From positions 32,719 through 96,718 of the forward strand of contig JAKSTG010000007.1 in assembly GCA_024402695.1 (NCBI GenBank): a DNA stretch of 64,000 bases, read 5' to 3'. The position numbers and the translations under genes were made by a program. The stretch's first letter is position 1; the number at the start of each line of letters is the position of its first letter. A model generated the notes under the pieces. It made no database searches and was not told where the DNA came from. It was given only the letters and a program-made list of their open reading frames with translations. Origin of the DNA: Treponema sp. (GTDB lineage Bacteria; Spirochaetota; Spirochaetia; Treponematales; Treponemataceae). This document shows, piece by piece, positions 47,901 to 55,131 of this stretch.

Positions 47901-50900
47901 CATCGACCTTAAGGTTGATTACTTTGCATTCAGATCTGTTTCCCGCAGCATCTTCTGCACAAAGAGAAATTACATTATCGCCGTGAACCAGTCCTGACAC
48001 ATTTACAAAACTATATGCTTTTCCCTGAACAATAGAAACAGTTCCTTCCCCTGGAATTCCCGAAGGTAACGAAGGATTTGCATCATTAAGCCAGTAACAG
48101 ATTTTTGAAACTCCGCTTAAAGAATCAGTCCAGTAGTTCGAAATAATAAGGTTTCTTACATTGTAGAAATCCTTAATTGATTCACCCTGTACCAGAAGAG
48201 GATATTCAGCATCTTCAAAAACCTCTGGTCCCTGTCCGTCTATTGTATAAGACAGAGATTCAGATTTTGTTTTTCCAAAGACATCAGAAACAGTATATGT
48301 AACAACAACTTCCGAACCGCTTACTGCTGAAATCTTAATCGAATCGTTCCATGAAAGATCATTACCAAGAGTAATTTCTACAGGATTATATGATGAAGAT
48401 CCGTTTATGCTGTAAGTGCGAACAAGCTTTGAAATATTTGTTCCGGAACATTTTCCTGACGCTCCCACTTCCTGATTGTCTCTGAAATATTTTTCTGCTG
48501 CCGGTGCAGAAACAAATAATGGTTTTGATTCAAAACCAAGCCGTCCGGAATCTACTGCACACACAAAATAATCGACTGCAATATTTCCATTAATATCTTT
48601 CACAGAAACATTTACCGCATATATGCCATTATCAGAAGGAAGCATAAAAGAAGCAGTTCCATGTTCTTCAGAAATTTTTGTTTCTGGAACATTGCTCCAG
48701 TCTATCTGTGTAACATCTTCCTCTGAAGAGATAAGTTTACATTTATAAACTACTTCGCTGATTCCGTCATCATCAGAAACAGAAAGGTTTACTTCCCTAA
48801 GCTTTTCTGATTCACCAAAAATATTCTGTTTCTCTGCGGAATTCTCATAAGCATTTCTGATTTCTGCTACAGTTTTAATTGTCTGGTCTGCATTAAGAAC
48901 TTTGATTACAGGCTTGTCAGTATCCTGATCGACAGTAAGTTCTGCAATTTTAATCTGCGCCTTATTTCCTACAAAGTCTTCTGCAATTATATAAACAATA
49001 AGTTTTGTACCGTCTTCGTATTCCGAGCTATCAATTTCAACATCGCAGGAACCCTGGAATTTCAAGAGTTTGTTTAAATTTGCTTCTTCTTCCGAATTTT
49101 TATATACAGCAAGAGCCAGAGAATCATTTAGTGCCAGTCTGTTGTTATCCTGTGCACTGGCAGTAATTTTCATGATTCCGTTTACAGCATCAGAACCTTC
49201 AGGTTTATGATTTTCTGTAAAGGCAACAGTAGGTTCTTCAGAGTCTATAATGAAGGAAACTGTTCTTGTGTCTTTCTGTCCTTCTAAAGAATAGTCTCCA
49301 GAGTTATTATCTTCACATGTAATCGAAATATTATAAGTGTAGAGACCTTTTTCTGAAGGAATAAACTGCGTTTCATCTCCAGACAGTTTAGCCGTCCATA
49401 TGTAACCAGAGGCTATTGCCGGATCTGCCTCGAAAGAAGTTGTAATAACCGGATTTGATACAAAGTCAGGTGCCTTATCCCAGGAATCCGAGAAAGATGA
49501 TTCAACAGAAACTTTTTTAAGTGTTGATCCATAGCAGACAACTTTTCCTGTTACTGTAAGTCCATTATTAATGGCATTCTTTCCTGAAACATAAATAACA
49601 GAATCAAATTCCTTATCAAGAGTAATAACTGGTTTTACAACAGAAGGAACAAGCTTAAATCCATAGCCTTTTCCGCTTTCCGGTACAAAAGTATTTTCAT
49701 CAATGTCACAACCGGAAACTTCTACGCGGTAAACATGTCCTGTTTTAAGTGATGTTTCAAAGGCTGCAAGAGAAATATTATGAGTAAATGAAAGAGAACT
49801 TATATTTCCACTCAAAGCTCCCTTTTCAACAACTACTACAGGTGACGAAGTTTCACCTTCATTTTCTGTAACGTCTATGAGTTTTACTTCAATTGAAGAT
49901 CCATCAATGGAAGCAGCGTCTTTTCCGGCATTGAACATAATGCTGAAGTTTCCATCAGGATCAAGCTGGTTTCCTGTAATACTGCTGGAATCACTGTCAT
50001 CGAGCTCATAGTTGGCAATATTCCATACAGGATTATTGTCCGGATTCAATGTAAAGCACAAAGATTCTTCCTTTGTGATTACATCGCCCCGAACATAATT
50101 TTCAGAAAGAATTCTGTTTATTTCTGCAAGTTCTGTTTCGTTAAATCCATAAGTTTCAGATCCATCAAGAATATTCTTAATCTTTACCAGATCCAGCTGA
50201 TAATATGAATTTTCTCCAGTCAGAGTATCCATTTCTTCTGTGGCAATGTAATACCCGGTTGTAACGTTTCCGGATTCTTCACCGTCGGAATTTGAAGGGT
50301 CTTTAAATTTTCGTGCTGTATCAGAAAACAGAAGAGAATAATAGAAAAGCTTGTCTGTATTCATTCCCTTCTCAAGAACTGTTCCGTAAAGATTTCTATA
50401 AACTTCTTTCTGCACTGCAGCTTTTGTTCCGTAAGTCGGATCTTCTGAATACCAGGCGGCCGGTCTCAAAGGAGAACTTTCAGACATGGAAGTGTAATCT
50501 TCAATTCTGATTTCATATCCTTCAGGAGAAGCAAAAACTCCGTCAGTTGCAAAGGCATTGTTTTCAAATTTCTTTACAAAAACACTCATGCTTGATGCAG
50601 TATGAGTTTCTTCAAGCTGTCCCTTAATATTAAAAAGGCGTCCAAAAGCTTTTACAGAGTCAGCGTCACGGGTAATAGGATCTGACAAAAGAACCAGAGG
50701 CGGAGTATTGTCAATTTCAATTGTCCACTTTGCGAAGTTTGTACGGTTAGCTTCATCAGTTACAGTTGCTGTAACCTGATAGCGCCCGTCAGGAATTGGA
50801 TAAGTTCCATCTTCATCAGGTCTGTTAATTACACATGACCATCTGTGGTTTCCTTTTTTATCTGCGCTTTCTTCTATTTTTGTTTCAAAAGTTTCTTTAA

Positions 50901-51162
50901 GAATTTTCTGTCTGTCCAGATTCTCGAAAGAAAGGACAACTGATTTTACCTTTATATCATCAGAACAAAATCCCGACATAACAAAGTCTTCCATGATCAC
51001 GGAACTTTCACTCGGATAATCAAATGTTACATTTGGTTTATCGATATCAACTGCAGGACCAAGACCGATTGTGCAGGAGAAAAAAACTCCCAGACTTAAA
51101 ATAAAAAAAACAAGACCTGAAGTGACAATCAATCTAATAAATTTTTTCTGTCTGTTACTCAT
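38908..51162 (-). CDS. Giant Ig-repeat lipoprotein A (4,084 residues)
   Basis: Start chosen at the ATG 51160-51162 with GAGG 6 bases upstream; the ATG at 51174 sits before that site. Signal peptide SNRQKKFIRLIVTSG... with lipobox FFSC (C30), then TIGLGPAVDIDKP and YPSESSVIMEDFVMSG, almost the same as protein B. Ig-like modules follow; DQ-type module starts near residues 742, 1321 and 1910 show a period of about 580-590 residues, each period holding five modules. Loops DANGDGLIDSADFTEL (about 2,356) and DLNNDGKFTYSG (about 2,860) look like single EF-hands. From about 3,457 propeller-like repeats: VHTVYYDAITRQVRYRR, VHMVYVDEDADQLKYTRF. Ends DGNVDIAQIR. First gene of a two-gene operon with its own promoter; only 13 bases separate it from gene B. 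No recognised enzyme domain. Confidence 0.9.
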   Translation of the reverse strand: MSNRQKKFIRLIVTSGLVFFILSLGVFFSCTIGLGPAVDIDKPNVTFDYPSESSVIMEDFVMSGFCSDDIKVKSVVLSFENLDRQKILKETFETKIEESADKKGNHRWSCVINRPDEDGTYPIPDGRYQVTATVTDEANRTNFAKWTIEIDNTPPLVLLSDPITRDADSVKAFGRLFNIKGQLEETHTASSMSVFVKKFENNAFATDGVFASPEGYEIRIEDYTSMSESSPLRPAAWYSEDPTYGTKAAVQKEVYRNLYGTVLEKGMNTDKLFYYSLLFSDTARKFKDPSNSDGEESGNVTTGYYIATEEMDTLTGENSYYQLDLVKIKNILDGSETYGFNETELAEINRILSENYVRGDVITKEESLCFTLNPDNNPVWNIANYELDDSDSSSITGNQLDPDGNFSIMFNAGKDAASIDGSSIEVKLIDVTENEGETSSPVVVVEKGALSGNISSLSFTHNISLAAFETSLKTGHVYRVEVSGCDIDENTFVPESGKGYGFKLVPSVVKPVITLDKEFDSVIYVSGKNAINNGLTVTGKVVCYGSTLKKVSVESSFSDSWDKAPDFVSNPVITTSFEADPAIASGYIWTAKLSGDETQFIPSEKGLYTYNISITCEDNNSGDYSLEGQKDTRTVSFIIDSEEPTVAFTENHKPEGSDAVNGIMKITASAQDNNRLALNDSLALAVYKNSEEEANLNKLLKFQGSCDVEIDSSEYEDGTKLIVYIIAEDFVGNKAQIKIAELTVDQDTDKPVIKVLNADQTIKTVAEIRNAYENSAEKQNIFGESEKLREVNLSVSDDDGISEVVYKCKLISSEEDVTQIDWSNVPETKISEEHGTASFMLPSDNGIYAVNVSVKDINGNIAVDYFVCAVDSGRLGFESKPLFVSAPAAEKYFRDNQEVGASGKCSGTNISKLVRTYSINGSSSYNPVEITLGNDLSWNDSIKISAVSGSEVVVTYTVSDVFGKTKSESLSYTIDGQGPEVFEDAEYPLLVQGESIKDFYNVRNLIISNYWTDSLSGVSKICYWLNDANPSLPSGIPGEGTVSIVQGKAYSFVNVSGLVHGDNVISLCAEDAAGNRSECKVINLKVDVVSPVIENESPANVVCNGIDSVVLSGKVSDSGSGLSYISFMLGEKTVKISSDGSITGDTTELNAKLENEAPARKWTLTINPSENGMPAEWFENLTDKTVYVEAGDIAGNSSGKIIVSYVGADLVSPVPAILNVSSTLDVLNESKKRINKTSVISGTTSDNISVKSLALSYRTSQNGTDWSEDCFIKKFETLNGENCQTWSYKFDTSLIPDGTFIQFAVEAEDNAGNSGSASSAVFVVDQNTDIPELKLTNVNLEIKSIEQLKDAVEHNYAIKNVWGLNGKITGTLADDDGIESFSAYYKKYDGENDFEKEDKSKLEKINIYPNEKEAAGQKHYTIDFNIPEKYGYGIFQVYVVVEDVENAEVVQDFVLSVDAGLPSLEITNKPSAYVNASDSLQYEGIASDENWDKMTRVYKIGETVSEVVEIKPDVSTGLWTDRISLSDAEKLDSNGKTVSVVYTATDKIGQKRVAESSFVIDNEPPEFTRAVEKALKTGISAASLETHNSDLWFRNSAIYMSGYVDSDLSGVKNIKYWIKRSDYTADAVPSGTVIPVKEGSLWKFQMNLSGFEQGQNEMVLVAADNAGNQSQPFYVTVKIDSSVPEIKTNPDYDLFLRNGKEKVEIRGKAKDIGSGIQMLSMKFNEGGIVIDNSGANSNGYVELSESPDDEGYYDWTATFICSEDGSVKSWFKDSTVTGTVMDRAGNASSTLISTMLVDTVDPESRIVSVSPILESESKKLINKTLKIEGIASDANGLESTVLTYSVYDESSSAWGDYVTAEEYTGASAFDWKFEFDTETITAAANETALIKFRVVTTDKAGNTRPLDTPEYTVDQNSDRPEIIFADISVGDMVQRNIISGSVIDDDGGVNMWYCIDDNLTRQIVNNPPTLTSTPDGWHKINVVSTADKRTGNWTIDLSSEEDGEKYLFFFVIDSENKSFRTSDVFSAPLNAPFVTDRKQSKQNCLVVLTKDTKAPEIAESMVLSYDGENFNKGDKPFFGGNFKTLYTKITVKETTAMPSDPKAAISLSLNTNSAAIPVDVDLAENSGSNYTYIAGPISLDDLELENGFQTLFCTVSDAAGKIVQDKVQLIIDNEAPSVTVSYPDRNMANSGTLEMNGLVTDNVNGSGVCTSGSVYMLIPTKTQVAAGVEALPEGIWGQAISQSSSWTKSFNSTNKESANSLSYYVENDLYGTPVLNEGKETGWYDVPVWFKTVDELGNTAIDTTNSIRIDRYSFYPNITIKNPVAAQKVGSTITVYGSAFDNEGFDESKYWPVRVQFDANGDGLIDSADFTELKTAKWAGTDAGANVEGSASDWYIKASGTTSWRLKIDTGLIPNTTDFKVRACVYDSEGHTRGWSDVVSAVIDIDSPQITDFRLAMYRDSDTSFTDPVLVKEVLNTTAYVSSPFDGCKWYLEGSSSDNNYVENIFIEGLSGNTSMKFTESDAVDDPMSANKITAFRIPFGSDYDDGSRNIVITATDNNNISTSAQGSIVIDTTAPSMFTTGNVSKAANIGSDLRITTNKGTVNYDRNTIENSNSVFTFGDKIVENTDSKGKPGSGIDFVAFYFSRGEKLYRPVASLSENIFTDNLSVVGNKTEGTASTGEVFVNNEGLVAKLISVTQTGDDNKKLVIPSIDKNIRNGGMVKINNRYIGIKSVNGTSVELKEDPGIASSAQFIYAQIVDHFTKESAGGNGDTRNDFVSDYDGGTGLVNDDGDGMVESLENKNSLTEYEWSASVFSDYITDGPIELHVVVMDKAGNSNHGYVSSKVENRRPRITKVLLATDLNNDGKFTYSGDAGKTELENYLELSAGKNGLGFGEFMYYSALDNSNKASAEVELNTIRNGKASFSAKNKLLVLPEFTGGNGSLKYKMVVSETREGAVQSKDTPENLKAMISKTELESANLLKTEYNGSGTFDVASQIDTSFGGILLENSVLDPYDKDDVTQYMAITFWDETDGLVQGTTSQWSLLTVPMIFDTKDSIKPVATIDPFKWIDKDHNNTTGFLNPAYNGKGHIEYPEGWKKANGYKPAETTGEYDADPKVSGAIRITGTAYDNTVLKDIYVALKGFKFDGKNDFGGSTRAKSVKLASYKPETNSWNYEVIYTDASTGIAETINHPTLESTGYEFKIIEGSAPSQEGHSVKWQLDIDTTMSSKPFILDVPFVVYAVDGSGNEITPSESPKYRVDIVPYITKVTTKLSALGDDPSVFARSSTGAYQIYAGHYGADGTSSLSEKNNFEIEGYNLFNRYANNNSTVRNKFNGKGVKNVNESVTKTFNRNSTNVTFNTISVSVTLPTDWLFSGEAEIFGSGYRYQNDANETCTGSTNIYTLNNVNNNDEEYNFYDNEVNNNHVDDDVVFDVWAARYGLQKTTSEMRYPSVKINPTSGQIGVGAADASYAYRPGYKDKDSTGNYYSSCGDNKNLSGASYNTFTYDRDGNSFGIANYVGSNDLSKNGPAILTYGVCVSDGKGFDAYAGGQYNGIRLESGSVNIQKEPTTDAKEWNLSYSRTRNPNMVAQKQADGSTMVHTVYYDAITRQVRYRRGRIRTPQLNGGNLTIADGVKAFSNDASDNTDMTVTNTLTSETMMEAWDRVENGEEIYNGPYFHDISDVEYKYSEKVNPLLYTDIASAKNRKDTAGYGWAFPYHTAHTGPNGTLTSTDNNDYRAELPDSVMTLSGMTVNVIAGGIDAAEGEFADIYLKKSNAYKSEDKSKEYYPAHEYKYGASEYTALGVLSDGRPVIAWYEPSRGKVMVTTKSDARLTSFESWVRNAPADEIHVYADPADTDDNPDTIGIGTSLANIRLSFERTNSWEVSSREAGNGGKFVQMTVDKEDIVHMVYVDEDADQLKYTRFTVSNDGTFNFQGTFHGTFLGTWVIDGYSIDGYCTINVGYPSDADKYPYVYVGYMSGGYAKSAVLKGVPGNGFENNSYTGTWEIATVPTLKNISKYNVSTAEYVDTAGLLKISTPNGVTQSIPKGAANSSTQPTPGILYGNGTANPVIGYGTADGNVDIAQIR

Positions 51163-51202
51163 ACTACGCCTCATAAAATAGAGATTTTAGACATTTGATA
51201 TT

Positions 51203-51231
51203 ATTTTATGACTTTTCTCTAAGAAATTCAA
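51203..51231 (-). promoter_or_regulatory. Promoter of the giant lipoprotein operon
   Basis: Minus strand TTGAAT (51226-51231), 17-base spacer, TAAAAT (51203-51208), leader of about 35 bases to the ATG. Confidence 0.6.
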
Positions 51232-51265
51232 ATACTCTTTCAATTTTTCAATAACACTTACTTAA

Positions 51266-51294
51266 TTGTAAGAAGATGTTTTTAATGTTAAAAT
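51266..51294 (+). promoter_or_regulatory. Promoter of iorA-iorB
   Basis: TTGTAA (51266-51271), 17-base spacer, TAAAAT (51289-51294); GGAG ribosome binding site 9 bases before the iorA ATG. Divergent from the giant operon promoter. Confidence 0.55.
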
Positions 51295-51325
51295 GAAAGA
51301 ACATATTAATGCGGAGCATATATAA

Positions 51326-53056
51326 ATGAAACAATTACTGCTTGGAAACGCAGCTGTGGCCCGTGGTCTTTATGAAGCTGGAGTTTCCATTGTATCAAGT
51401 TACCCTGGAACTCCTTCTACAGAAGTAACAGAAGAAGCTGCCAGATTCAAAGAAATCTACTGTGAATGGGCACCAAATGAAAAAGTAGCCTGTGAAACAG
51501 CCTTTGGTGCAAGCCTTGCAGGACGCCGTTCCCTGTGTGGAATGAAACACGTTGGTCTGAACGTTGCCGCAGACCCTCTTTTTACCATTTCATACACTGG
51601 TGTAAATGCAGGTATGCTGGTTCTGGTTGCAGATGATGCAGGAATGCACTCAAGCCAGAACGAACAGGATTCACGCCACTATGCAATTGCATCAAAAGTG
51701 CCTATGGTTGATCCTTCTGACAGTCAGGAATGTATTGATTTTGTAAAAGAAGCCTACGAAATCAGTGAAAAATACGATACTCCGGTTATTTTCAAGACCT
51801 GTACCCGCATTGCACACTCTCAGAGCATGGTTGAACTGAAGGACAGAGTTGAAGTTCCTGCAAAAGAATACGTAAAAAATCCTCAGAAATACATCATGGC
51901 TCCGGCAAATGCTATCCGCCGTCACCCTGAAGTAGAAGCAAGAACCGCTGCCCTTACTGAATATGCAGAAACAACAAAACTGAACCGTGTAGAAATGGGC
52001 GGTACAGACATCGGTATCATCACCTCTTCTACATCTTATCAGTACGCAAAGGAAGTATTCGGAGACAAGGCAAGCATTCTTAAACTGGGACTTGTAAATC
52101 CACTTCCTGTAAAGCTCATCAAAGACTTTGCAGCAAAGGTAAAAAATCTTTACATAATAGAAGAACTTGATCCAATCATCGAAAATCATGTTCGTTCCCT
52201 TGGAATTCCTTGTCACGGAAAAGATATTCTTCCAATTACAGGCGAATTCAACCAGAACATTATCCGCAAGGCATTTGGACTGGAAGTTCCAGCCGGAACA
52301 AAAGTGGATTCTGCAATTCCTGTACGTCCACCAGTAATGTGTGCAGGATGTCCTCACCGCGGACTTTTCTACGCTCTTTCAAAGAACAAGATTAGCGTAA
52401 TGGGTGACATCGGATGTTATACTCTGGGGTCTGCCCAGCCTCTGAACGCCATCGACATGGTTCTTTGTATGGGTGCTTCAGTTTCCGGCCTTCACGGATT
52501 CAACAAGGCAAATCCTGAAAACGCAAAACACACAGTTGCCGTTATCGGAGATTCAACTTTCTGCCATTCAGGTATGACAGGCCTTGCAACAATCGCCTAT
52601 AACCAGTCAAACAGCACTGTTATTATAGTAGACAACTCAATCACAGGTATGACAGGACACCAGAACAACCCTGCAAACGGTATGAACCTTTACGGAGACC
52701 CAGCCGGCAGAATCAACCTGGAAGCCCTTTGTGTTGCCATGGGAATTGCTAAAGAACATGTTCGTGTTGTTGATCCTAACGAAATCGCAGCCTCTGAAAA
52801 GGTAATTCTTGAAGAACTGGACTTTGAAGGACCATCTGTTGTTATCAGCCGCCGTCCTTGTGCCCTTCTTAAGAGTGTAAAACCTCAGCCTCCACTTAAA
52901 ATCAACGAAGAAAAATGTGTAGGCTGTAAAATGTGTATGAAAATCGGTTGTCCTGCCCTCTCTATCAAGAACAAGAAAGCAGCAATCGATCCTACAATGT
53001 GTGTAGGCTGTGAACTTTGTATTCAGATGTGTAAACTGGGAGCAATCGGAAAATGA
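51326..53056 (+). CDS. iorA: Indolepyruvate:ferredoxin oxidoreductase, alpha subunit
   Basis: 576 residues. The N-terminus MKQLLLGNAAVARGLYEAGV and SYPGTPSTE are the pyrimidine-binding TPP domain; CAGCPHRGLFYAL, GDIGCYTLG and GDSTFCHSGMTGL belong to the TPP-diphosphate domain; two 4Fe-4S sets at the C-terminus (CVGCKMCMKIGC from C531 and CVGCELCIQMC). The enzyme converts arylpyruvates plus CoA to arylacetyl-CoA with reduced ferredoxin, or runs in the reductive direction. Anaerobic, cytoplasmic. Stop codon overlaps the iorB start (ATGA), as expected for two subunits of one enzyme. Confidence 0.95.
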   Translation: MKQLLLGNAAVARGLYEAGVSIVSSYPGTPSTEVTEEAARFKEIYCEWAPNEKVACETAFGASLAGRRSLCGMKHVGLNVAADPLFTISYTGVNAGMLVLVADDAGMHSSQNEQDSRHYAIASKVPMVDPSDSQECIDFVKEAYEISEKYDTPVIFKTCTRIAHSQSMVELKDRVEVPAKEYVKNPQKYIMAPANAIRRHPEVEARTAALTEYAETTKLNRVEMGGTDIGIITSSTSYQYAKEVFGDKASILKLGLVNPLPVKLIKDFAAKVKNLYIIEELDPIIENHVRSLGIPCHGKDILPITGEFNQNIIRKAFGLEVPAGTKVDSAIPVRPPVMCAGCPHRGLFYALSKNKISVMGDIGCYTLGSAQPLNAIDMVLCMGASVSGLHGFNKANPENAKHTVAVIGDSTFCHSGMTGLATIAYNQSNSTVIIVDNSITGMTGHQNNPANGMNLYGDPAGRINLEALCVAMGIAKEHVRVVDPNEIAASEKVILEELDFEGPSVVISRRPCALLKSVKPQPPLKINEEKCVGCKMCMKIGCPALSIKNKKAAIDPTMCVGCELCIQMCKLGAIGK

Positions 53057-53625
53057 GTGATACAAAAAACATTATGATAGTTGGTGTCGGCGGACAGGGT
53101 GCTCTCCTTGCCAGTAAGACACTGGGCCAGGTCCTTATGGATGCCGGCTTTGACGTAAAAGTAAGTGAAGTTCACGGAATGAGCCAGCGCGGAGGAAGCG
53201 TTGTTACTTACGTTCGTTTCGGTGAAAAAGTATACTCGCCAATCATCGACAAGGGAGAAGCAGACTTCATCGTTTCCTTTGAACTTCTGGAAGCTGCCCG
53301 CTATGCAGAATATCTTAAACCTACAGGAAAAATCGTAGTAAACACACAGAAACTGGACCCTATGCCGGTTCTTACAGGGGCTGCCGAATATCCTGCAGAC
53401 CTGGTTACAGAACTTAAGGGAAAAGGATTTGATGTTGAAGATATGGACTGCCTTAGTCTTGCAAATGAAGCAGGTTCTTCAAAAGCCGTAAACATTGTTC
53501 TTATGGGACGCCTTTCAAAATTCATGGACTTCCCTGAAGAATCATGGCTTACAGCAATTGAAAAACTGGTTAAGCCGGCTTTCCTGGAAATCAACAAGAA
53601 AGCCTTTGCTTTGGGAAGAAAATAA
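53053..53625 (+). CDS. iorB: Indolepyruvate:ferredoxin oxidoreductase, beta subunit
   Basis: 190 residues. KNIMIVGVGGQGALLASKTLGQV is the gamma-domain glycine-rich start of 2-oxoacid oxidoreductases, followed by VKVSEVHGMSQRGGSVVTYVRFG, the CoA-interacting signature. Partner of IorA, overlapping it by 4 bases. A clear terminator follows, so paaK is transcribed from its own promoter. Confidence 0.95.
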   Translation: MSDTKNIMIVGVGGQGALLASKTLGQVLMDAGFDVKVSEVHGMSQRGGSVVTYVRFGEKVYSPIIDKGEADFIVSFELLEAARYAEYLKPTGKIVVNTQKLDPMPVLTGAAEYPADLVTELKGKGFDVEDMDCLSLANEAGSSKAVNIVLMGRLSKFMDFPEESWLTAIEKLVKPAFLEINKKAFALGRK

Positions 53626-53647
53626 GCTTCATAAAAACATAAAACAT

Positions 53648-53680
53648 AAATGCCGCAGGAAAATCCTGCGGCATTTTTAT
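53648..53680 (+). terminator. Terminator of iorA-iorB
   Basis: Perfect 13-bp stem AAATGCCGCAGGA / TCCTGCGGCATTT (53648-53660 with 53664-53676), 3-base loop, T-rich end. Confidence 0.92.
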
Positions 53681-53740
53681 TACCAGTTTCATTTCATATT
53701 TATAAGAAAAAAATATCGAACTTTACTCCCACTAATTTTC

Positions 53741-53768
53741 TTTACAAATACTAAATCTGCCTTAAAAT
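53741..53768 (+). promoter_or_regulatory. Promoter of paaK-ACT
   Basis: TTTACA (53741-53746), 16-base spacer, TAAAAT (53763-53768), giving a leader of about 35 bases; an AAGGA site lies about 10 bases before the paaK ATG. Confidence 0.5.
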
Positions 53769-53809
53769 AGAAATTGCTGATACTTGATATTACGCAAGGA
53801 TGTTAAAAG

Positions 53810-55120
53810 ATGGATTTAAGATTTTTCCAGAAAGAGTATGAATGTATGCCTAGAGACCAGATTAAGGAACTTCAGAGCAAGCGCCTTAAGGAACAGTTCA
53901 AATGGGCTTATGAAAATGTTGAATTTTACAGAAACCGCTGCAATGAAGCAGGCGTTACTCCAAAAGATGTAAATGGCCTTGAAGACCTGCACAAACTTCC
54001 TTTTATGTACAAGGATGATCTTCGTGCCACATACCCATACGGACTTTTTGCCGTTCCAATGAGCGATGTTGTACGTCTTCATGCATCCAGTGGTACTACA
54101 GGTAAACAGATTGTTGTAGGTTACACAAAAGAAGACCTGGATATTTGGGATGATCTTGCTGCCCGTCAGCTGGTAGCAGTTGGTGCTACAAAAGATGACT
54201 TTGTTCACGTTTCTTACGGATACGGACTTTTCACCGGAGGTTTTGGACTTCATGGTGGAGCTACAAAACTTGGATGTACAGTAATTCCTGTAGGTTCAGG
54301 TAACACACAGCGCCAGATCACAATCATGAAAGACTTCCGTTCTACAATCCTGGCATGTACACCATCTTACGCAGCATACCTTGGAGAAACCCTTAAAGAC
54401 ATGGGTTACACAACAGATGACATCTGCCTTAAAGCTGGTATTTTCGGTGCAGAACCTTGGACAGAAGAAATGCGCCGTGGAATTGAAAAATCACTGGGAA
54501 TTAAAGCTTACGATATTTACGGTCTAACAGAAATCATGGGACCTGGTGTTTCTTACGAATGTGGCGAACAGAAAGGTATGCACGTAAACGAAGATCACTT
54601 CATTGTAGAAACAATCAATCCTGACACAGGACTTCCTGTAGAAGAAGGACAGAAAGGTGAACTGGTATTCTCTTGTATTACCCGCAAGGCATTCCCTCTT
54701 CTCCGCTTCCGCACAAAAGATATTGGTATTCTGAATCATGCTGACTGTCCTTGTGGACGAACCTTTGTACGTATGTCAAAACCAATGGGACGTACAGATG
54801 ATATGCTTATTATCCGCGGTGTAAACGTATTCCCAAGCCAGATTGAAGGCGTTTTGATGGAAAAAGGTTACCCTGCCAACTACCAGATTGTTGTTGACCG
54901 CGTAAACAACACAGACACATTCGAAGTTCAGGTTGAAATGTCTGAAGACAAATTCAGTGATGTTGTTGCAGAAGTTACAAAACAGGAAAAAGAACTGCAG
55001 GCTGCCCTTCTGACAATCCTTCAGATTAAAGCTGATGTAAAACTCTGCGCACCAAAATCAATTGAACGTTCAATCGGAAAAGCAAAACGCGTTATCGACA
55101 AACGCAAGCTTCATGACTAA
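53810..55120 (+). CDS. paaK: Phenylacetate-CoA ligase
   Basis: 436 residues, the usual PaaK length. ATP loop LHASSGTTGKQIVVGYT (about 92-107), FGAEPWTEEMRRGIE, YDIYGLTEIMGPGVSYEC, and DDMLIIRGVNVFPSQIE are PaaK hallmarks. It forms phenylacetyl-CoA (or indole-, hydroxyphenyl-acetyl-CoA) with ATP and CoA. Lying next to iorAB, it would either supply arylacetyl-CoA for reductive carboxylation into aromatic amino acids or conserve energy in the reverse direction. The ACT protein follows after 11 bases. Confidence 0.93.
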   Translation: MDLRFFQKEYECMPRDQIKELQSKRLKEQFKWAYENVEFYRNRCNEAGVTPKDVNGLEDLHKLPFMYKDDLRATYPYGLFAVPMSDVVRLHASSGTTGKQIVVGYTKEDLDIWDDLAARQLVAVGATKDDFVHVSYGYGLFTGGFGLHGGATKLGCTVIPVGSGNTQRQITIMKDFRSTILACTPSYAAYLGETLKDMGYTTDDICLKAGIFGAEPWTEEMRRGIEKSLGIKAYDIYGLTEIMGPGVSYECGEQKGMHVNEDHFIVETINPDTGLPVEEGQKGELVFSCITRKAFPLLRFRTKDIGILNHADCPCGRTFVRMSKPMGRTDDMLIIRGVNVFPSQIEGVLMEKGYPANYQIVVDRVNNTDTFEVQVEMSEDKFSDVVAEVTKQEKELQAALLTILQIKADVKLCAPKSIERSIGKAKRVIDKRKLHD

Positions 55121-55131
55121 GGAGGAGAAAT

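Noticed and set aside
27285..51162. CRISPR array or DNA-level tandem repeats in the giant genes
   Set aside because: The repetition is at protein level with diverged DNA; no regular short repeats with spacers.
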